A DNA stretch of 54,926 nt from a gamma proteobacterium L18 (GTDB taxonomy: Bacteria > Pseudomonadota > Gammaproteobacteria > Pseudomonadales > Pseudomonadaceae). Below, one piece after another: positions 1-8,396 of the stretch; position 1 is the first letter of the stretch, and every line of letters begins with the position of its first letter. Location: positions 517,333 through 572,258 of the forward strand of contig KI547167.1 of NCBI GenBank assembly GCA_000497835.1, given 5' to 3'. Position numbers and translations under genes: made by a program. Below the pieces are notes generated by a model. That model did no database searches, was not told the origin of the DNA, and saw only the letters and a program-made list of their open reading frames with translations.

Positions 1-150
1 ACACCGTTCGGGCGATGGGTGTCAGGTATGCAAAGCGAACCGCCTTTGGTGGCAGTATAGATAGACCTGCAGTGCCTCCAGAGGCTAAATGCTTTGCCTC
101 ACTGACACCCATGGGCCGAACGGTGTAGGACCGGGCTCTGCCCGGGAAAC
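1..150. repeat. Truncated dispersed inverted-repeat element
   Basis: The arms ACACCGTTCGGGC and GCCGAACGGTGT, followed inward by ATGGGTGTCAG and CTGACACCCATGG, make a long imperfect palindrome. The right flank carries the REP-like core GGACCGGGC..GCCCGGGAA. A second, diverged copy lies at 41752-41920 and shares the stretch around gctttgc-tcactgacac-catgg. The left flank is cut by the window edge. No ORF in it looks real. Confidence 0.6.
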
Positions 151-211
151 AGCCACCCAAAATCCCAACCTGCGATAAACTCCACCCAAACCCATATCGA
201 AACAGATCCCC

Positions 212-676
212 ATGCTCATCGGCACCCTGCTCATCATCTCCTGGCTTTTCCTGCTGATCCGCTACCCGAAAAAGGCCTTGCCCATCTCCCTGGTCGCCTT
301 GGCCGGCCTGGCCATGGTCGGCCTCAGCGTGCTGTGGCAGGACAACCGCGAATTGGCGCAACTGGCGCGCATGGGCCTGCACTTCAAGTATGAGACCGAG
401 CAATGCCCTGCCGACAAGCCGCTGCTGGTCAGCATGAAAAACGGCAATAGCGTGCCCATGACCGAGCTGCAATGGCGCCTGGCCGCCTTCGCCCCTGGCG
501 ACACGGTGAACCTGGTGCAGGACGACTACGACGCCCCGCGCTACCGTGGCCCCGGCCAGCTGCAACCCGGCGCCAGCTGGCAGGATTGCTTGCCCGTGCC
601 GCCCCTGCGCCCCGGCTACCGCGCACAGACCCTGGAATGGCGCGCCGAGCGTGTGCAGGGCAGCTTCGCCAACTGA
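212..676 (+). CDS. Small membrane protein of unknown function
   Basis: This 154-residue protein has two hydrophobic segments near the N-terminus (about 1-17 and 22-43), then a charged, probably periplasmic domain of about 110 residues with two cysteines (in TEQCPAD and WQDCLPV) that could form a disulfide. The domain has a beta-rich look (PGDTVNLVQ, LRPGYRAQ). I do not recognise a characterised family. It stands alone between a repeat and a thioredoxin-like gene on the same strand. The ATG start puts the first membrane segment directly at the N-terminus. Confidence 0.7.
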   Translation: MLIGTLLIISWLFLLIRYPKKALPISLVALAGLAMVGLSVLWQDNRELAQLARMGLHFKYETEQCPADKPLLVSMKNGNSVPMTELQWRLAAFAPGDTVNLVQDDYDAPRYRGPGQLQPGASWQDCLPVPPLRPGYRAQTLEWRAERVQGSFAN

Positions 677-754
677 CTGTCATTTCTTACAGTTTCGCGT
701 CGCCCCAGATAAGCGTTGAATGAGTCACCGCGTGATTCAACTGGGGACACCGAC

Positions 755-1252
755 ATGAATGCGATCAGAGAACTCAAGGACGCCGCCGCCTTCGCCGAGC
801 ACTTCGGCGAGGGCACACAGACAGGCGCCAACCAATACCAGTTTTCCCGAGCCCGCAAGGGCCGCCTTCTGGTGCTGCATTCGGCCAATTGCCCGGCCTG
901 CAAAATGCGCCTGGACTACCTGGCAAGCATCGCCAGCCAGCACCCCGACGTCGACTTTTTCAGCATGCCTACCGAAGGTAACGGCGCCCTGTGGCAGCCG
1001 CTGGGCGTGACCGGCGTGCCCGCGCAGTTCGTGGTGCATGACGACGGCCGCGGCGTATTGATTTCAGGCGGCAAGGATGAGCAGCTAGACTGCGCACTGA
1101 TCGATCTGACACCAGACTCAGTGCACAAGGACTCTCTATGCCCGTCACCCTCATCACCGGTTGTTCGAGCGGCATCGGCCTTGCCCTCGCGCGGGCTTTC
1201 CGGCAGGCCGGCCACAACGTCTGGGCCACGGCCCGTCGACCGGCGGACGTAG
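755..1252 (+). CDS. Thioredoxin-fold protein with CPAC motif
   Basis: The ATG at 755 has a good ribosome binding site (GGGGA, 743-747); upstream TTG codons do not. The 165-residue product has a thioredoxin-like core: a beta strand (RLLVLHSA), the redox motif CPAC, the segment PDVDFFSM, and the cis-proline loop GVPAQF typical of thioredoxins. No signal peptide is visible, so it is probably a cytoplasmic thiol-disulfide protein. The last 38 residues read through the first 115 bases of the next gene in another frame and are Ser/Pro/Arg-rich, unlike a thioredoxin tail. The original stop may therefore have been lost by mutation or frameshift near 1085-1137. The substrate is unknown. Confidence 0.75.
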   Translation: MNAIRELKDAAAFAEHFGEGTQTGANQYQFSRARKGRLLVLHSANCPACKMRLDYLASIASQHPDVDFFSMPTEGNGALWQPLGVTGVPAQFVVHDDGRGVLISGGKDEQLDCALIDLTPDSVHKDSLCPSPSSPVVRAASALPSRGLSGRPATTSGPRPVDRRT

Positions 1253-1950
1253 AACGCCTGGCGGGCGAGGGCTTCCACGCCCGCCAGCTCGACGTCAACG
1301 ATGAACCTGCGGTGGCGGCCCTGGCCGCCGAACTGCCGGGCCTCGACATCCTCATCAACAACGCCGGCTACGGCGCCATGGGCCCGTTGCTGGACGGCGG
1401 CGTTGCCGGCATGCGCCAACAGTTCGAAACCAACGTGTTCGCCATCGTCGGCGTCACCCGCGCCCTGTTCCCCCTGCTGCGCGCCAGCCGCGGGCTGGTG
1501 GTGAACATCGGCAGCGTCTCGGGCGTGCTGACCACCCCGTTCGCCGGCGCCTACTGCGCCTCCAAGGCCGCCGTGCATGGCCTCAGCGATGCACTGCGCA
1601 TGGAACTGGCGCCGTTCGGCGTTCGCGTGATGGAAGTGCAGCCGGGGGCCATCGACACCCAGTTCGCCAGCAACGCCAGCCGCGAGGCGGAACAGGTGAT
1701 TGCCGAGGGCTCGCCGTGGTGGCCATTGCAGGCGCAGATCCGTGCACGGGCCACAGCTTCACAGGACAGGCCTACTTCGGCTGTGGTGTTTGCGGACCGG
1801 TTGCTGGCGGCGGTGGAGAAGCCGGTGCCGGCGCGGTTGGTGCGGATAGGGAATGGGAGTCGGGCGTTGCCGTGGTTGGAGCGCTGGGTGCCGAAGGGCC
1901 TGCTGGAGGGAATCCTGAAACGCAAGTTCGGCCTCCACCGAGATCTGTAG
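1138..1950 (+). CDS. Short-chain dehydrogenase/reductase
   Basis: This classical SDR of 270 residues has the dinucleotide motif TGCSSGIG (7-14), the structural NNAG (74-77), the catalytic Ser in IGSVSG (126/128), and Tyr139 and Lys143 in YCASK. It is a cytoplasmic NAD(P)H-dependent oxidoreductase; the Arg pair after strand 2 (TARRP) suggests NADP(H). The C-terminal extension (FADRLLAAVEKPVPARLVRIG) resembles SDRs acting on lipid or retinol-like substrates, but the substrate cannot be told. An AAGGA site sits just before the ATG, inside the 3' end of the overlapping thioredoxin-like ORF. Confidence 0.85.
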   Translation: MPVTLITGCSSGIGLALARAFRQAGHNVWATARRPADVERLAGEGFHARQLDVNDEPAVAALAAELPGLDILINNAGYGAMGPLLDGGVAGMRQQFETNVFAIVGVTRALFPLLRASRGLVVNIGSVSGVLTTPFAGAYCASKAAVHGLSDALRMELAPFGVRVMEVQPGAIDTQFASNASREAEQVIAEGSPWWPLQAQIRARATASQDRPTSAVVFADRLLAAVEKPVPARLVRIGNGSRALPWLERWVPKGLLEGILKRKFGLHRDL

Positions 1951-2031
1951 CGGCTGATCGCCAGGCTGCGCTGGGCTTGGCGGTCGATCACGTTGGGGCT
2001 TGCAGGTGCATGTCTTGAGAGGTGCAGCGCC

Positions 2032-2262
2032 CTTGAGATCGAGCGCCGCCCGCGCGGCGCTTCGCGGGCAGAGCCCGCTCCCACGTCTGTTTCGGGCCAA
2101 TTTTGCCTGTTAGGTCACCTAAACCGCCTCGTTGGCACCAACAGAGATTTGCAGTGGGCAAACAAGGCGGACGAGGTGATGGCACTGGAATAACTGGCCC
2201 GAAACAAACGTGGGAGCGGGCTCTGCCCGCGAAGCGCCGTGCGGACGGCGCTCGATCTCAAG
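2032..2262. repeat. Inverted pair of REP elements (GCGGGCAGAGCCCGC type)
   Basis: The stretch between the SDR and the efflux operon (1951-2305) has no gene. It holds two REP palindromes in inverted orientation: 2032-2096 (CTTGAGATCGAGCGCCG then TTCGCGGGCAGAGCCCGC) and 2195-2262, its near-exact reverse complement. The arms continue through the TTTCGGGCCA/TGGCCCGAAA flanks and could form one long cruciform or a stable RNA hairpin that terminates the two converging transcripts. Confidence 0.85.
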
Positions 2263-2305
2263 AACGCCAGAACATCATCGCCTGGCACTTAGTGGCCACC
2301 CGGCC

Positions 2306-3169
2306 CTACTCAGCCGACCCCTGCTTAACAATCACCGTACAAGTCGTCCCCGCCGCCAGCAAAAACCCCTCCGGCACTTCATCAATATGAATCCGCACCG
2401 GCACCCGCTGCGCCAACCTCACCCAGTTGAACGTCGGGTTCACATCCGCCACCAGTTCACGGCTTTCCGGGTTATCCCGGTCGTAAATCCCGCGCGAAAT
2501 ACTCTCGACGTGTCCCTTCAATACCTCGCCGCTCATCATCTGCAGGTCAGCCTTGTCGCCCACATGCACGTTCGGCAACTTGGTCTCTTCAAAGAACCCG
2601 TAAACCCAGAACGAGTTCTTGTCGACCACCGCCATCTTCGCCTCACCGGTGCGCGCGTAGTCGCCCACGTGCACATTGAGGTTGGTGACGTAGCCATCCA
2701 CCGTGGCCACCACCTTGGTGCGCGCCAGGTTCAGTTGGGCTGCGTCCAGCGCTGCCAGGGCCTGCTGGTAGTCGGCCTCGGCGCTGCTGGCAACGTTGCC
2801 GGCGTCTTCGCGGCTTTCCTTGGACACCACCAGGTTGTCCATGTCGGCGCGGCGCTTGGCGTTGACCTGGCGCATTTCCCACGTGGCCTTGCGCGAGGCC
2901 ACCAGGGCCTGGGCCTGCTTGACGGCGATCTGGTAGTGCTCGGGGTCGATCTGCAGCAGCACGTCGCCCTTCTTCACCAACTGGTTGTCGTGCACCGGCA
3001 CGGCCACCACGTAACCGGTCACGTCCGGGGCCACGTTGATGATGTCGGCGCGCACGCGGCCGTCGCGGGTCCAGGGGGTTTGCATGTAGTGCACCCACAG
3101 CTCGCGGCCGATGAACACGGCCACGGCCAGTACCAGCAGGGTGGCGATCAGGCTGAAAAACTTTTTCAT
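2306..3169 (-). CDS. HlyD-family efflux adaptor (AaeA/EmrA-like)
   Basis: The 287-residue protein has one N-terminal membrane anchor (about 5-24). A split biotinyl-lipoyl domain follows: VRADIINVAPDVTGYV (about 40-55) and the matching half KVVATVDGYVTNL. Between the halves is a short alpha-hairpin with heptads, and the C-terminus is beta-barrel (FWVYGFFEE, DLQMMSGEVLKG). This is the periplasmic membrane-fusion subunit that links an inner-membrane permease to an outer-membrane channel. It is the last gene of the operon, 10 bp after the DUF1656 gene. The closest described system is AaeAB, which exports hydroxylated aromatic carboxylic acids; the substrate here is inferred. Confidence 0.9.
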   Translation of the reverse strand: MKKFFSLIATLLVLAVAVFIGRELWVHYMQTPWTRDGRVRADIINVAPDVTGYVVAVPVHDNQLVKKGDVLLQIDPEHYQIAVKQAQALVASRKATWEMRQVNAKRRADMDNLVVSKESREDAGNVASSAEADYQQALAALDAAQLNLARTKVVATVDGYVTNLNVHVGDYARTGEAKMAVVDKNSFWVYGFFEETKLPNVHVGDKADLQMMSGEVLKGHVESISRGIYDRDNPESRELVADVNPTFNWVRLAQRVPVRIHIDEVPEGFLLAAGTTCTVIVKQGSAE

Positions 3170-3179
3170 TAAGTCAGTC

Positions 3180-3380
3180 TCAACGGTAAACGGTCAGCGC
3201 CATGGCGCCGAACAGGCAGACGAACAGGCTCAGGCGCAGCAGCGCCGGGTGCCAGAAGAAGCGATACAGGTCCAGGCCGCTGAGGAAGCGGTCCAGGGCC
3301 CAGCCCACGCCCAGGGCGATCAGGAACATCAGGGTCATGGTGGGCATGTACACACCATGGAAAGCTATTTCACGCGGCAT
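3180..3380 (-). CDS. DUF1656 small membrane protein (AaeX-like)
   Basis: This 66-residue protein starts with the typical MPREIAFHGVYMPT segment and has two membrane helices (about 13-32 and 47-64). Genes of this type sit between FUSC permeases and their adaptors in many proteobacteria. Here it overlaps the 3' end of the permease gene by 11 bp, which implies translational coupling. Its exact role in the pump is not known. Confidence 0.9.
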   Translation of the reverse strand: MPREIAFHGVYMPTMTLMFLIALGVGWALDRFLSGLDLYRFFWHPALLRLSLFVCLFGAMALTVYR

Positions 3381-5565
3381 GGGTCTTTCCTTGGGCCGGC
3401 GCCGGGGGCGCCAGCTCGGCGAGCGGTGATTGCGGGTCCAACAGGGTGCTGCGGATAAAGTGCAGGTAGCTTTGCACCCGGCGCAGGGCCGAGGTGTCGA
3501 AGTGCCGGGCGAACGGCTCGTCGGTGTCGCGCACGCAGTAGATGGCCTGGTCCACCGCCGCCAGGCTGCGTTCCAGGTTGGCGCGGCTGGGCTGGATGAA
3601 CAGGCGGATCAACGAACGCCCCATCACGCGGATCGCCTGACGCCACGGCTGCGATTCAGCGTAGGCCGGGTGCACCGGCAGGATCGCCTGCTCGCGGCGC
3701 AACTCGATGACTGCGTGGCCCACTTCCAGCACCACGAACATCCAGCGCAGCAGGTTGCGCTGCACTTCCGGCTTGCCCGCCGCCAGCCCATACGCCTGGT
3801 TGAGCACGTCACGGGTGCGGCTTTCAAACGCCGAGCCCAGGCCGCGCAGCTTGCCGCTGATGGCGAACACCACTTGCTCGCGCAGGTTGTGTTCCAGGCG
3901 GCTCCACAGCCAGCGGCTGTTGGGCGGCAGGATGATTGCCCCGGCGGCGGCACAGGCCAGCATGCCGATGATCATGCCGATGTAGTCGTTGATGAAGCCG
4001 TAGGCGTTGTACACCGTGAGGTTGTCGGGGACCGAGCCGATGCTGAAGAAAATCAGCAGGCCCAAACCATAACCGGCCCACTGCGGCCGCGAGGCCAGGA
4101 ACGCGCCGAACATCAATACCGGCGCCAACACCATGCACAGCAAGGGAAAACCGTCGATCCAGGGGAACACGAAGAAGGTTTCGGCAAAGCCCACCACCGC
4201 GCCCAACATGGTGCCGCAGGCCATCTGGAACGACATGCGCTTGGGGTTGGGCGCCGCCGCCGACAGGCCCACGGTGGCCGCTGCCACCAGGGTCATGGTG
4301 GCGCCACTGGGCCAGGCCGTGGCCACCCAGTAACTGCCCAGCAGGCCCAGCACCGACATGGCCCGCACCGCAGCAGCCGCCGAGACCCACCAGCTGGTCT
4401 GGGGCATGAACGGCTCGTCCCATTTTTCCCGCTCGTGGCTGTGATCAGCCAGGGACGCATGGGTCTGCGCGTAACTGAGCAGTTCATCGACGAAGCGATA
4501 CAGCAGCTCGTAGGCGGTGTGGAAGTCCAGCAGGTCGTCTTCGCTGGGATGGCTCTCGACGAAGATGGCACGCAAGCGGCGCACGTGGGACGGCAGCTCT
4601 TCCTTGTACAGCGCCGTCTGTTCGGCCAGGCGCTTGGCGTCGTCGACGGTCAGGGCACGGCCGGCGTAGTTATCCAGCAGCGAGGCCAGCGCTTGCAGGC
4701 CGGGTTCGATGGCGGTGACCACCTCGGCGTGGCCACGGCCGCGGATACGCTCCAGCAACTGATGCAGGGCGTTGAAGCGTGTGGTGATGCCCATGAACTC
4801 ACTGTTCAGGCGGCTGACCCGGCCACTGCGGCGGCGCATGTGCGGGTCTTCGAAAGCCACCACGCCGCGCAGGCTTTCCAGGCCCACGGCTTCGGAGATG
4901 AAGCGCACGTTGGTGCTTTCGAACGTGGCACGCTGGCTGGCACCGCGCAGGCCCTCGGCGACAAAACCGGCGAACACACCGAAACGCTGGTACATGGCAT
5001 TGCGCATCGAGGCGCTGGCCGACTGCGGCAGGATGGCCGCGCTGACCGCCGTGGACACGATCAGCCCCAGGGAGATTTCCAGCACCCGCCACATCGCCGC
5101 CATGAACGCCCCTTCCGGGTGCGCCAGGGCCGGCAGGCCGATGAAGGCGGCGGTGTAGCCGGCCAGCACGAAGCCGTAACCCTTGAAGTTGCGGTGGCGC
5201 ACGGCGCCGGCCGAGCAGATACCGAACCAGATCACCAGGCTGGGCAGGAACAGTTCGGTGTTTTGCGCGAACAAGGCGATCAGCGCCACCGTCACCACCG
5301 AGCCGGCAATGGTGCCCAGGAAGCGGTAGAAGCTCTTGGCGAACACGTGGCCGCTTTGCAATTGCATGACGATGAACACGGTGATCATCGCCGTGCGCGG
5401 CTGCGGCAGTTCCAGGCGCATGGCCAGCCACAGGGTCAGGAACGCGGCCAGCAGCGTCTTGAAGATATACGCCCAGGTCACGCCGTCACTGCGGGCCCAT
5501 TCGAAGAAACCACGGCGCCACTGCAGCGAACCCAGCCGGCGCAGCGGTGCAGACAGAGAAGTCAT
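3370..5565 (-). CDS. FUSC-family aromatic acid efflux permease (AaeB-like)
   Basis: This 731-residue inner-membrane protein has the duplicated FUSC layout: a first bundle of membrane helices at about 28-180 (TWAYIFKTLLAAFLTLWLAMRL onward), a soluble domain at about 190-385, a second helix bundle at about 390-530 (WVSAAAAVRAMSVLGLLGSYW onward), and a cytoplasmic C-terminal domain. The length fits the AaeB/YccS family. It lies between the outer-membrane factor gene and the DUF1656 gene, completing a tripartite pump for aromatic carboxylates or related stress compounds. The substrate is inferred from family only. Confidence 0.9.
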   Translation of the reverse strand: MTSLSAPLRRLGSLQWRRGFFEWARSDGVTWAYIFKTLLAAFLTLWLAMRLELPQPRTAMITVFIVMQLQSGHVFAKSFYRFLGTIAGSVVTVALIALFAQNTELFLPSLVIWFGICSAGAVRHRNFKGYGFVLAGYTAAFIGLPALAHPEGAFMAAMWRVLEISLGLIVSTAVSAAILPQSASASMRNAMYQRFGVFAGFVAEGLRGASQRATFESTNVRFISEAVGLESLRGVVAFEDPHMRRRSGRVSRLNSEFMGITTRFNALHQLLERIRGRGHAEVVTAIEPGLQALASLLDNYAGRALTVDDAKRLAEQTALYKEELPSHVRRLRAIFVESHPSEDDLLDFHTAYELLYRFVDELLSYAQTHASLADHSHEREKWDEPFMPQTSWWVSAAAAVRAMSVLGLLGSYWVATAWPSGATMTLVAAATVGLSAAAPNPKRMSFQMACGTMLGAVVGFAETFFVFPWIDGFPLLCMVLAPVLMFGAFLASRPQWAGYGLGLLIFFSIGSVPDNLTVYNAYGFINDYIGMIIGMLACAAAGAIILPPNSRWLWSRLEHNLREQVVFAISGKLRGLGSAFESRTRDVLNQAYGLAAGKPEVQRNLLRWMFVVLEVGHAVIELRREQAILPVHPAYAESQPWRQAIRVMGRSLIRLFIQPSRANLERSLAAVDQAIYCVRDTDEPFARHFDTSALRRVQSYLHFIRSTLLDPQSPLAELAPPAPAQGKTHAA

Positions 5566-5576
5566 GAATCGGTCCG

Positions 5577-7088
5577 TCAGTGATTGAGGATGGCCAGGGC
5601 CGCCGGGGTTTTCGGGGCGGCGGTCTTGGCGTCGCTGGGCACGTCGTTGCCCGCCTGCAAACCGCCGCCCAGCGCGGTCACCAGTTCAGCCTGGGCGGTC
5701 AGGCGCGCGGCCTGCACCTGCTGCTGGATTTCCTGCTGATGGAACAGCTGGGTCTGGGCGTTGAGCACGTTGAGGAAGTCGGTCAGACCGCGCTGGAAGG
5801 CCACTTGGGCAATGTCGTAAGTCTTCTGCGCCGAGGCCACGGACTCGGCGGCGAAGGCCTGCTGCTTGTCCATGGACTCGCGACGGATCAATTGGTCGGA
5901 GATGCTTTTCAACGCCTCGACCAGGGTTTGGTTGTAGTGCGCCACGGCGATGTCGTAGCCGGCCGAGGCTTCACCCAGCTGCGAGCGCAGGCGGCCGCCG
6001 TCGAAGATCGGCAGGCTGATCGCCGGGCCCACGGTGTAGCTGAGCTTTTGCGCGGTGAGGAAGCCCAGCATGCTGCCGCCGGTGGCCATGTAACCCAGGC
6101 TGGCCGTCAGATCGACGTTGGGGTAGAAGCCGGCGTGGGCCACATCGATGCCACGCGCTTGTGCCGCCACTTGCCAGCGGCTGGCCACCACGTCCGGACG
6201 CTGGCCCAGCAGTTCGGCCGGCAGTGCGGAGGGCAATTTCAGCGGCGCGCCCAGGGCCAGGGTCGGTCGTTGCAGGTGCGCAGCGTCGCCCGGGCCTTTG
6301 CCTGCCAGCGCAGCCAACTGGTTGCCGCTCAGGGCGATTTCTTCGTCCAGGGCGTCGATCTGCCGATGGGTTTCGGGCAGCGGGGTCTGCGCCTGGCTGA
6401 CTTCGAATTGGGTGCCGATGCCGTGGGCCAGGCGTTTCTCGGCCAGTTGCAGGATCTGCTGCTGTTGCGCCAGGGTCGCCTGGGCGATATCGCGCTGGGC
6501 GTAGTGCAGCGACAGCTGGATGTACACCTTGACGATGTTGTTGGTCAGTTCAAGTTGCGCTTGGCGGGCCTGGGCCACGCTCATGTGCGCCATGTCCACG
6601 GCCTGTTCGGTGGCGTTGCTGTCACGGCCCCACAGGTCCAGGTCGTAGCTCAGGCTCAGGCCTGCGTTGTTGTCCCAGTCCTTGACGCCGCTGAGCTCGC
6701 CGGGGCCATAGAAGTTGTCCTGCGGCCACTTGTGCCGGGTCAACGAGCCCTTGCCGTTGATCTGCACCGATTCGGCCGACTCGGCCACGCCTGCCACGGC
6801 CTTGGCCTGGCGCACGCGGGCGGCGGCCATGGCCAGGGTCGGGCTGCCTTGCAGCGCCAGGTCTACCCACTGGTTGAGCTGTGCATCGCCATAGGCGCGC
6901 CACCATTGGCTGGCGGGCCAGTGGGCGTCCTTGGCAGCGGCCTGGATGGCTTCGTCGGTAGCCAGGGTGTTGGCAGACAGGGCCTTGCCTTGGGGGGCAA
7001 TGCCGCCAGTGCCGATGCAGCCGCTGATGGTCAAAGTTAAGGCCAAAACGCTGAAAGCATTCAGCTTTCCAAATATGCGACGCGGCAC
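5577..7088 (-). CDS. NodT-family outer-membrane efflux lipoprotein
   Basis: The 503-residue protein begins at a GTG (7086-7088) with AGGAA nine bases upstream; no in-frame ATG fits better. The signal peptide ends in a lipobox, LTISGC, so Cys24 should be lipidated. Two repeats typical of TolC/NodT channels follow (WWRAYGDAQLNQWVDLALQ, and later HAGFYPNVDLTASLGY and SYTVGPAISLPIFDGGRL). It is the outer-membrane exit duct for the downstream FUSC pump and the first gene of that operon; the next gene starts 11 bp on. Confidence 0.92.
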   Translation of the reverse strand: MPRRIFGKLNAFSVLALTLTISGCIGTGGIAPQGKALSANTLATDEAIQAAAKDAHWPASQWWRAYGDAQLNQWVDLALQGSPTLAMAAARVRQAKAVAGVAESAESVQINGKGSLTRHKWPQDNFYGPGELSGVKDWDNNAGLSLSYDLDLWGRDSNATEQAVDMAHMSVAQARQAQLELTNNIVKVYIQLSLHYAQRDIAQATLAQQQQILQLAEKRLAHGIGTQFEVSQAQTPLPETHRQIDALDEEIALSGNQLAALAGKGPGDAAHLQRPTLALGAPLKLPSALPAELLGQRPDVVASRWQVAAQARGIDVAHAGFYPNVDLTASLGYMATGGSMLGFLTAQKLSYTVGPAISLPIFDGGRLRSQLGEASAGYDIAVAHYNQTLVEALKSISDQLIRRESMDKQQAFAAESVASAQKTYDIAQVAFQRGLTDFLNVLNAQTQLFHQQEIQQQVQAARLTAQAELVTALGGGLQAGNDVPSDAKTAAPKTPAALAILNH

Positions 7089-7207
7089 TGCTGCTAATTC
7101 CTGACTGAAAGAGAGGGGATTACCTTGAGGCGCCGATTCTAGGGGGTGGAACGGGCGCCGATAAGCGGGTGTTCGTGTGAATCTTTATTACGTAAAAAGC
7201 GATAATC

Positions 7208-7226
7208 GGTGTAAAGCTGCTACACC
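7208..7226. promoter_or_regulatory. Candidate LysR operator in the divergent spacer
   Basis: The motif GGTGTA-N7-TACACC is a perfect 6-bp inverted repeat containing a T-N11-A core. It lies 49 bp before the LysR start and about 120 bp before the efflux operon start. LysR regulators bind such dyads in divergent spacers, so it is a good candidate site for the adjacent regulator. This is inferred from motif and position only. Confidence 0.45.
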
Positions 7227-7275
7227 ACAATTGTTACTTCATGCGACAATTTGCCGTCTATTTAGAGAGTGACCC

Positions 7276-8223
7276 ATGGACACCCTGCAAAACATGCGTG
7301 CATTCAGTTGCGTGGCCGAAGCGGGCAGTTTCACTGCCGCCGCCGTGCAGCTCGATACCACCACCGCCAACGTCTCGCGGGCGGTTTCCAATCTCGAAGC
7401 GCATCTGCAAACCCGTCTGCTCAACCGCACCACCCGACGCATTGCCCTGACCGAAGCGGGCAAGCGTTACCTGCTGCGCTGCGAGCAGATCCTGGCCTAC
7501 GTCGAAGAAGCCGAAGCCGAAGCCAGTGACGCCCATGCGCGCCCTGCCGGCCAGCTGAAAGTGCACACCATGACCGGTATCGGCATGCACTTCGTCATCG
7601 ACGCCATCGCCCGCTACCGCAAGACTCACCCGGACGTGACCTTCGACCTGACGCTTGCAAACCGCGTACCGGACTTGCTGGACGAAGGCTATGACGTGTC
7701 CATTGTGCTGGCCAGCGAGCTGCCGGACTCGGGGTTCGTGTCCCAGCGCCTGGGCATCACTTACAGCATCGTCTGCGCTTCGCCCGAGTACGTGAAGGCC
7801 CATGGCACTGCGCGCAAGCCCAGCGACCTGATGTCCCACGCCTGCCTGCGGCTGATCAGCCCGGTGGTGCAGCTGGAGAAATGGCTGTTCGACGGCCCTG
7901 AAGGCCAGGAGATGGTCAACATCAGCAATGCACCGTTTCAGGTCAATTCCGCCGATGCGATGAAAAGCGCGATCATCAGCGGCATGGGCGTGGGCGTGCT
8001 GCCGATCTACGCGGCCATCGACGGCCTGCGTAACGGCACCTTGGTGCGCATCCTGCCGGACTACCGTCTGCAGGAGTTGAACCTGTACGCCATCTACCCG
8101 TCGCGCCAGTACCTGGACGCGAAGATCAAGACCTGGGTGGAATACCTGCGTGGCTCGTTGCCGGATATTCTGGCGGCCCATGAGGCGGACCTGAAAACCC
8201 ATGAGTTGAACATGGCGATTTGA
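7276..8223 (+). CDS. LysR-family regulator of the adjacent efflux operon
   Basis: This 315-residue protein has an N-terminal winged helix-turn-helix (MDTLQNMRAFSCVAEAGSFTAAA, then NVSRAVSNLEAHLQTRLLNRTTRR) and a LysR substrate-binding domain from about 90 (GQLKVHTMTGIG). It is divergent from the FUSC efflux operon with 187 bp between, the arrangement of AaeR with aaeXAB. It probably activates the pump in response to an aromatic acid. The inducer is not readable from sequence. Confidence 0.9.
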   Translation: MDTLQNMRAFSCVAEAGSFTAAAVQLDTTTANVSRAVSNLEAHLQTRLLNRTTRRIALTEAGKRYLLRCEQILAYVEEAEAEASDAHARPAGQLKVHTMTGIGMHFVIDAIARYRKTHPDVTFDLTLANRVPDLLDEGYDVSIVLASELPDSGFVSQRLGITYSIVCASPEYVKAHGTARKPSDLMSHACLRLISPVVQLEKWLFDGPEGQEMVNISNAPFQVNSADAMKSAIISGMGVGVLPIYAAIDGLRNGTLVRILPDYRLQELNLYAIYPSRQYLDAKIKTWVEYLRGSLPDILAAHEADLKTHELNMAI

Positions 8224-8226
8224 TCG

Positions 8227-8306
8227 GTAGGAGCCGACCTTGGTCGCGATGCAGACGCTGCGGTGGGTCAGGTAGGGCCTCATCGCGCGCAAGCGCGGCT
8301 CCGACA
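8227..8306. repeat. REP-like palindrome (GTAGGAGCCGACCTTGG type)
   Basis: GTAGGAGCCGACCTTGGTCGCGATG faces an imperfect partner CATCGCGCGCAAGCGCGGCTCCGAC. It follows the LysR stop directly and fills the gap to the next gene. Another copy of this family is at 20990-21047. Confidence 0.6.
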
Positions 8307-8396
8307 GGTACTGCAGCATATGCCCAGGTTTGTAACGCGCCGGCCGGGAATGTTAGCGTGCTCACATTCTTCACCCGACTGTCGAGAACAAGCCCA

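Noticed and set aside
2210..3172. Long plus-strand open frame opposite the HlyD gene
   Set aside because: It mirrors the minus-strand adaptor gene, which has all family motifs; the plus product is His/Val/Gly-rich low-complexity shadow.
3430..5583. 717-residue plus-strand open frame opposite the FUSC permease
   Set aside because: Antisense shadow of a GC-rich gene; rich in Gln, His and Arg with no domain pattern.
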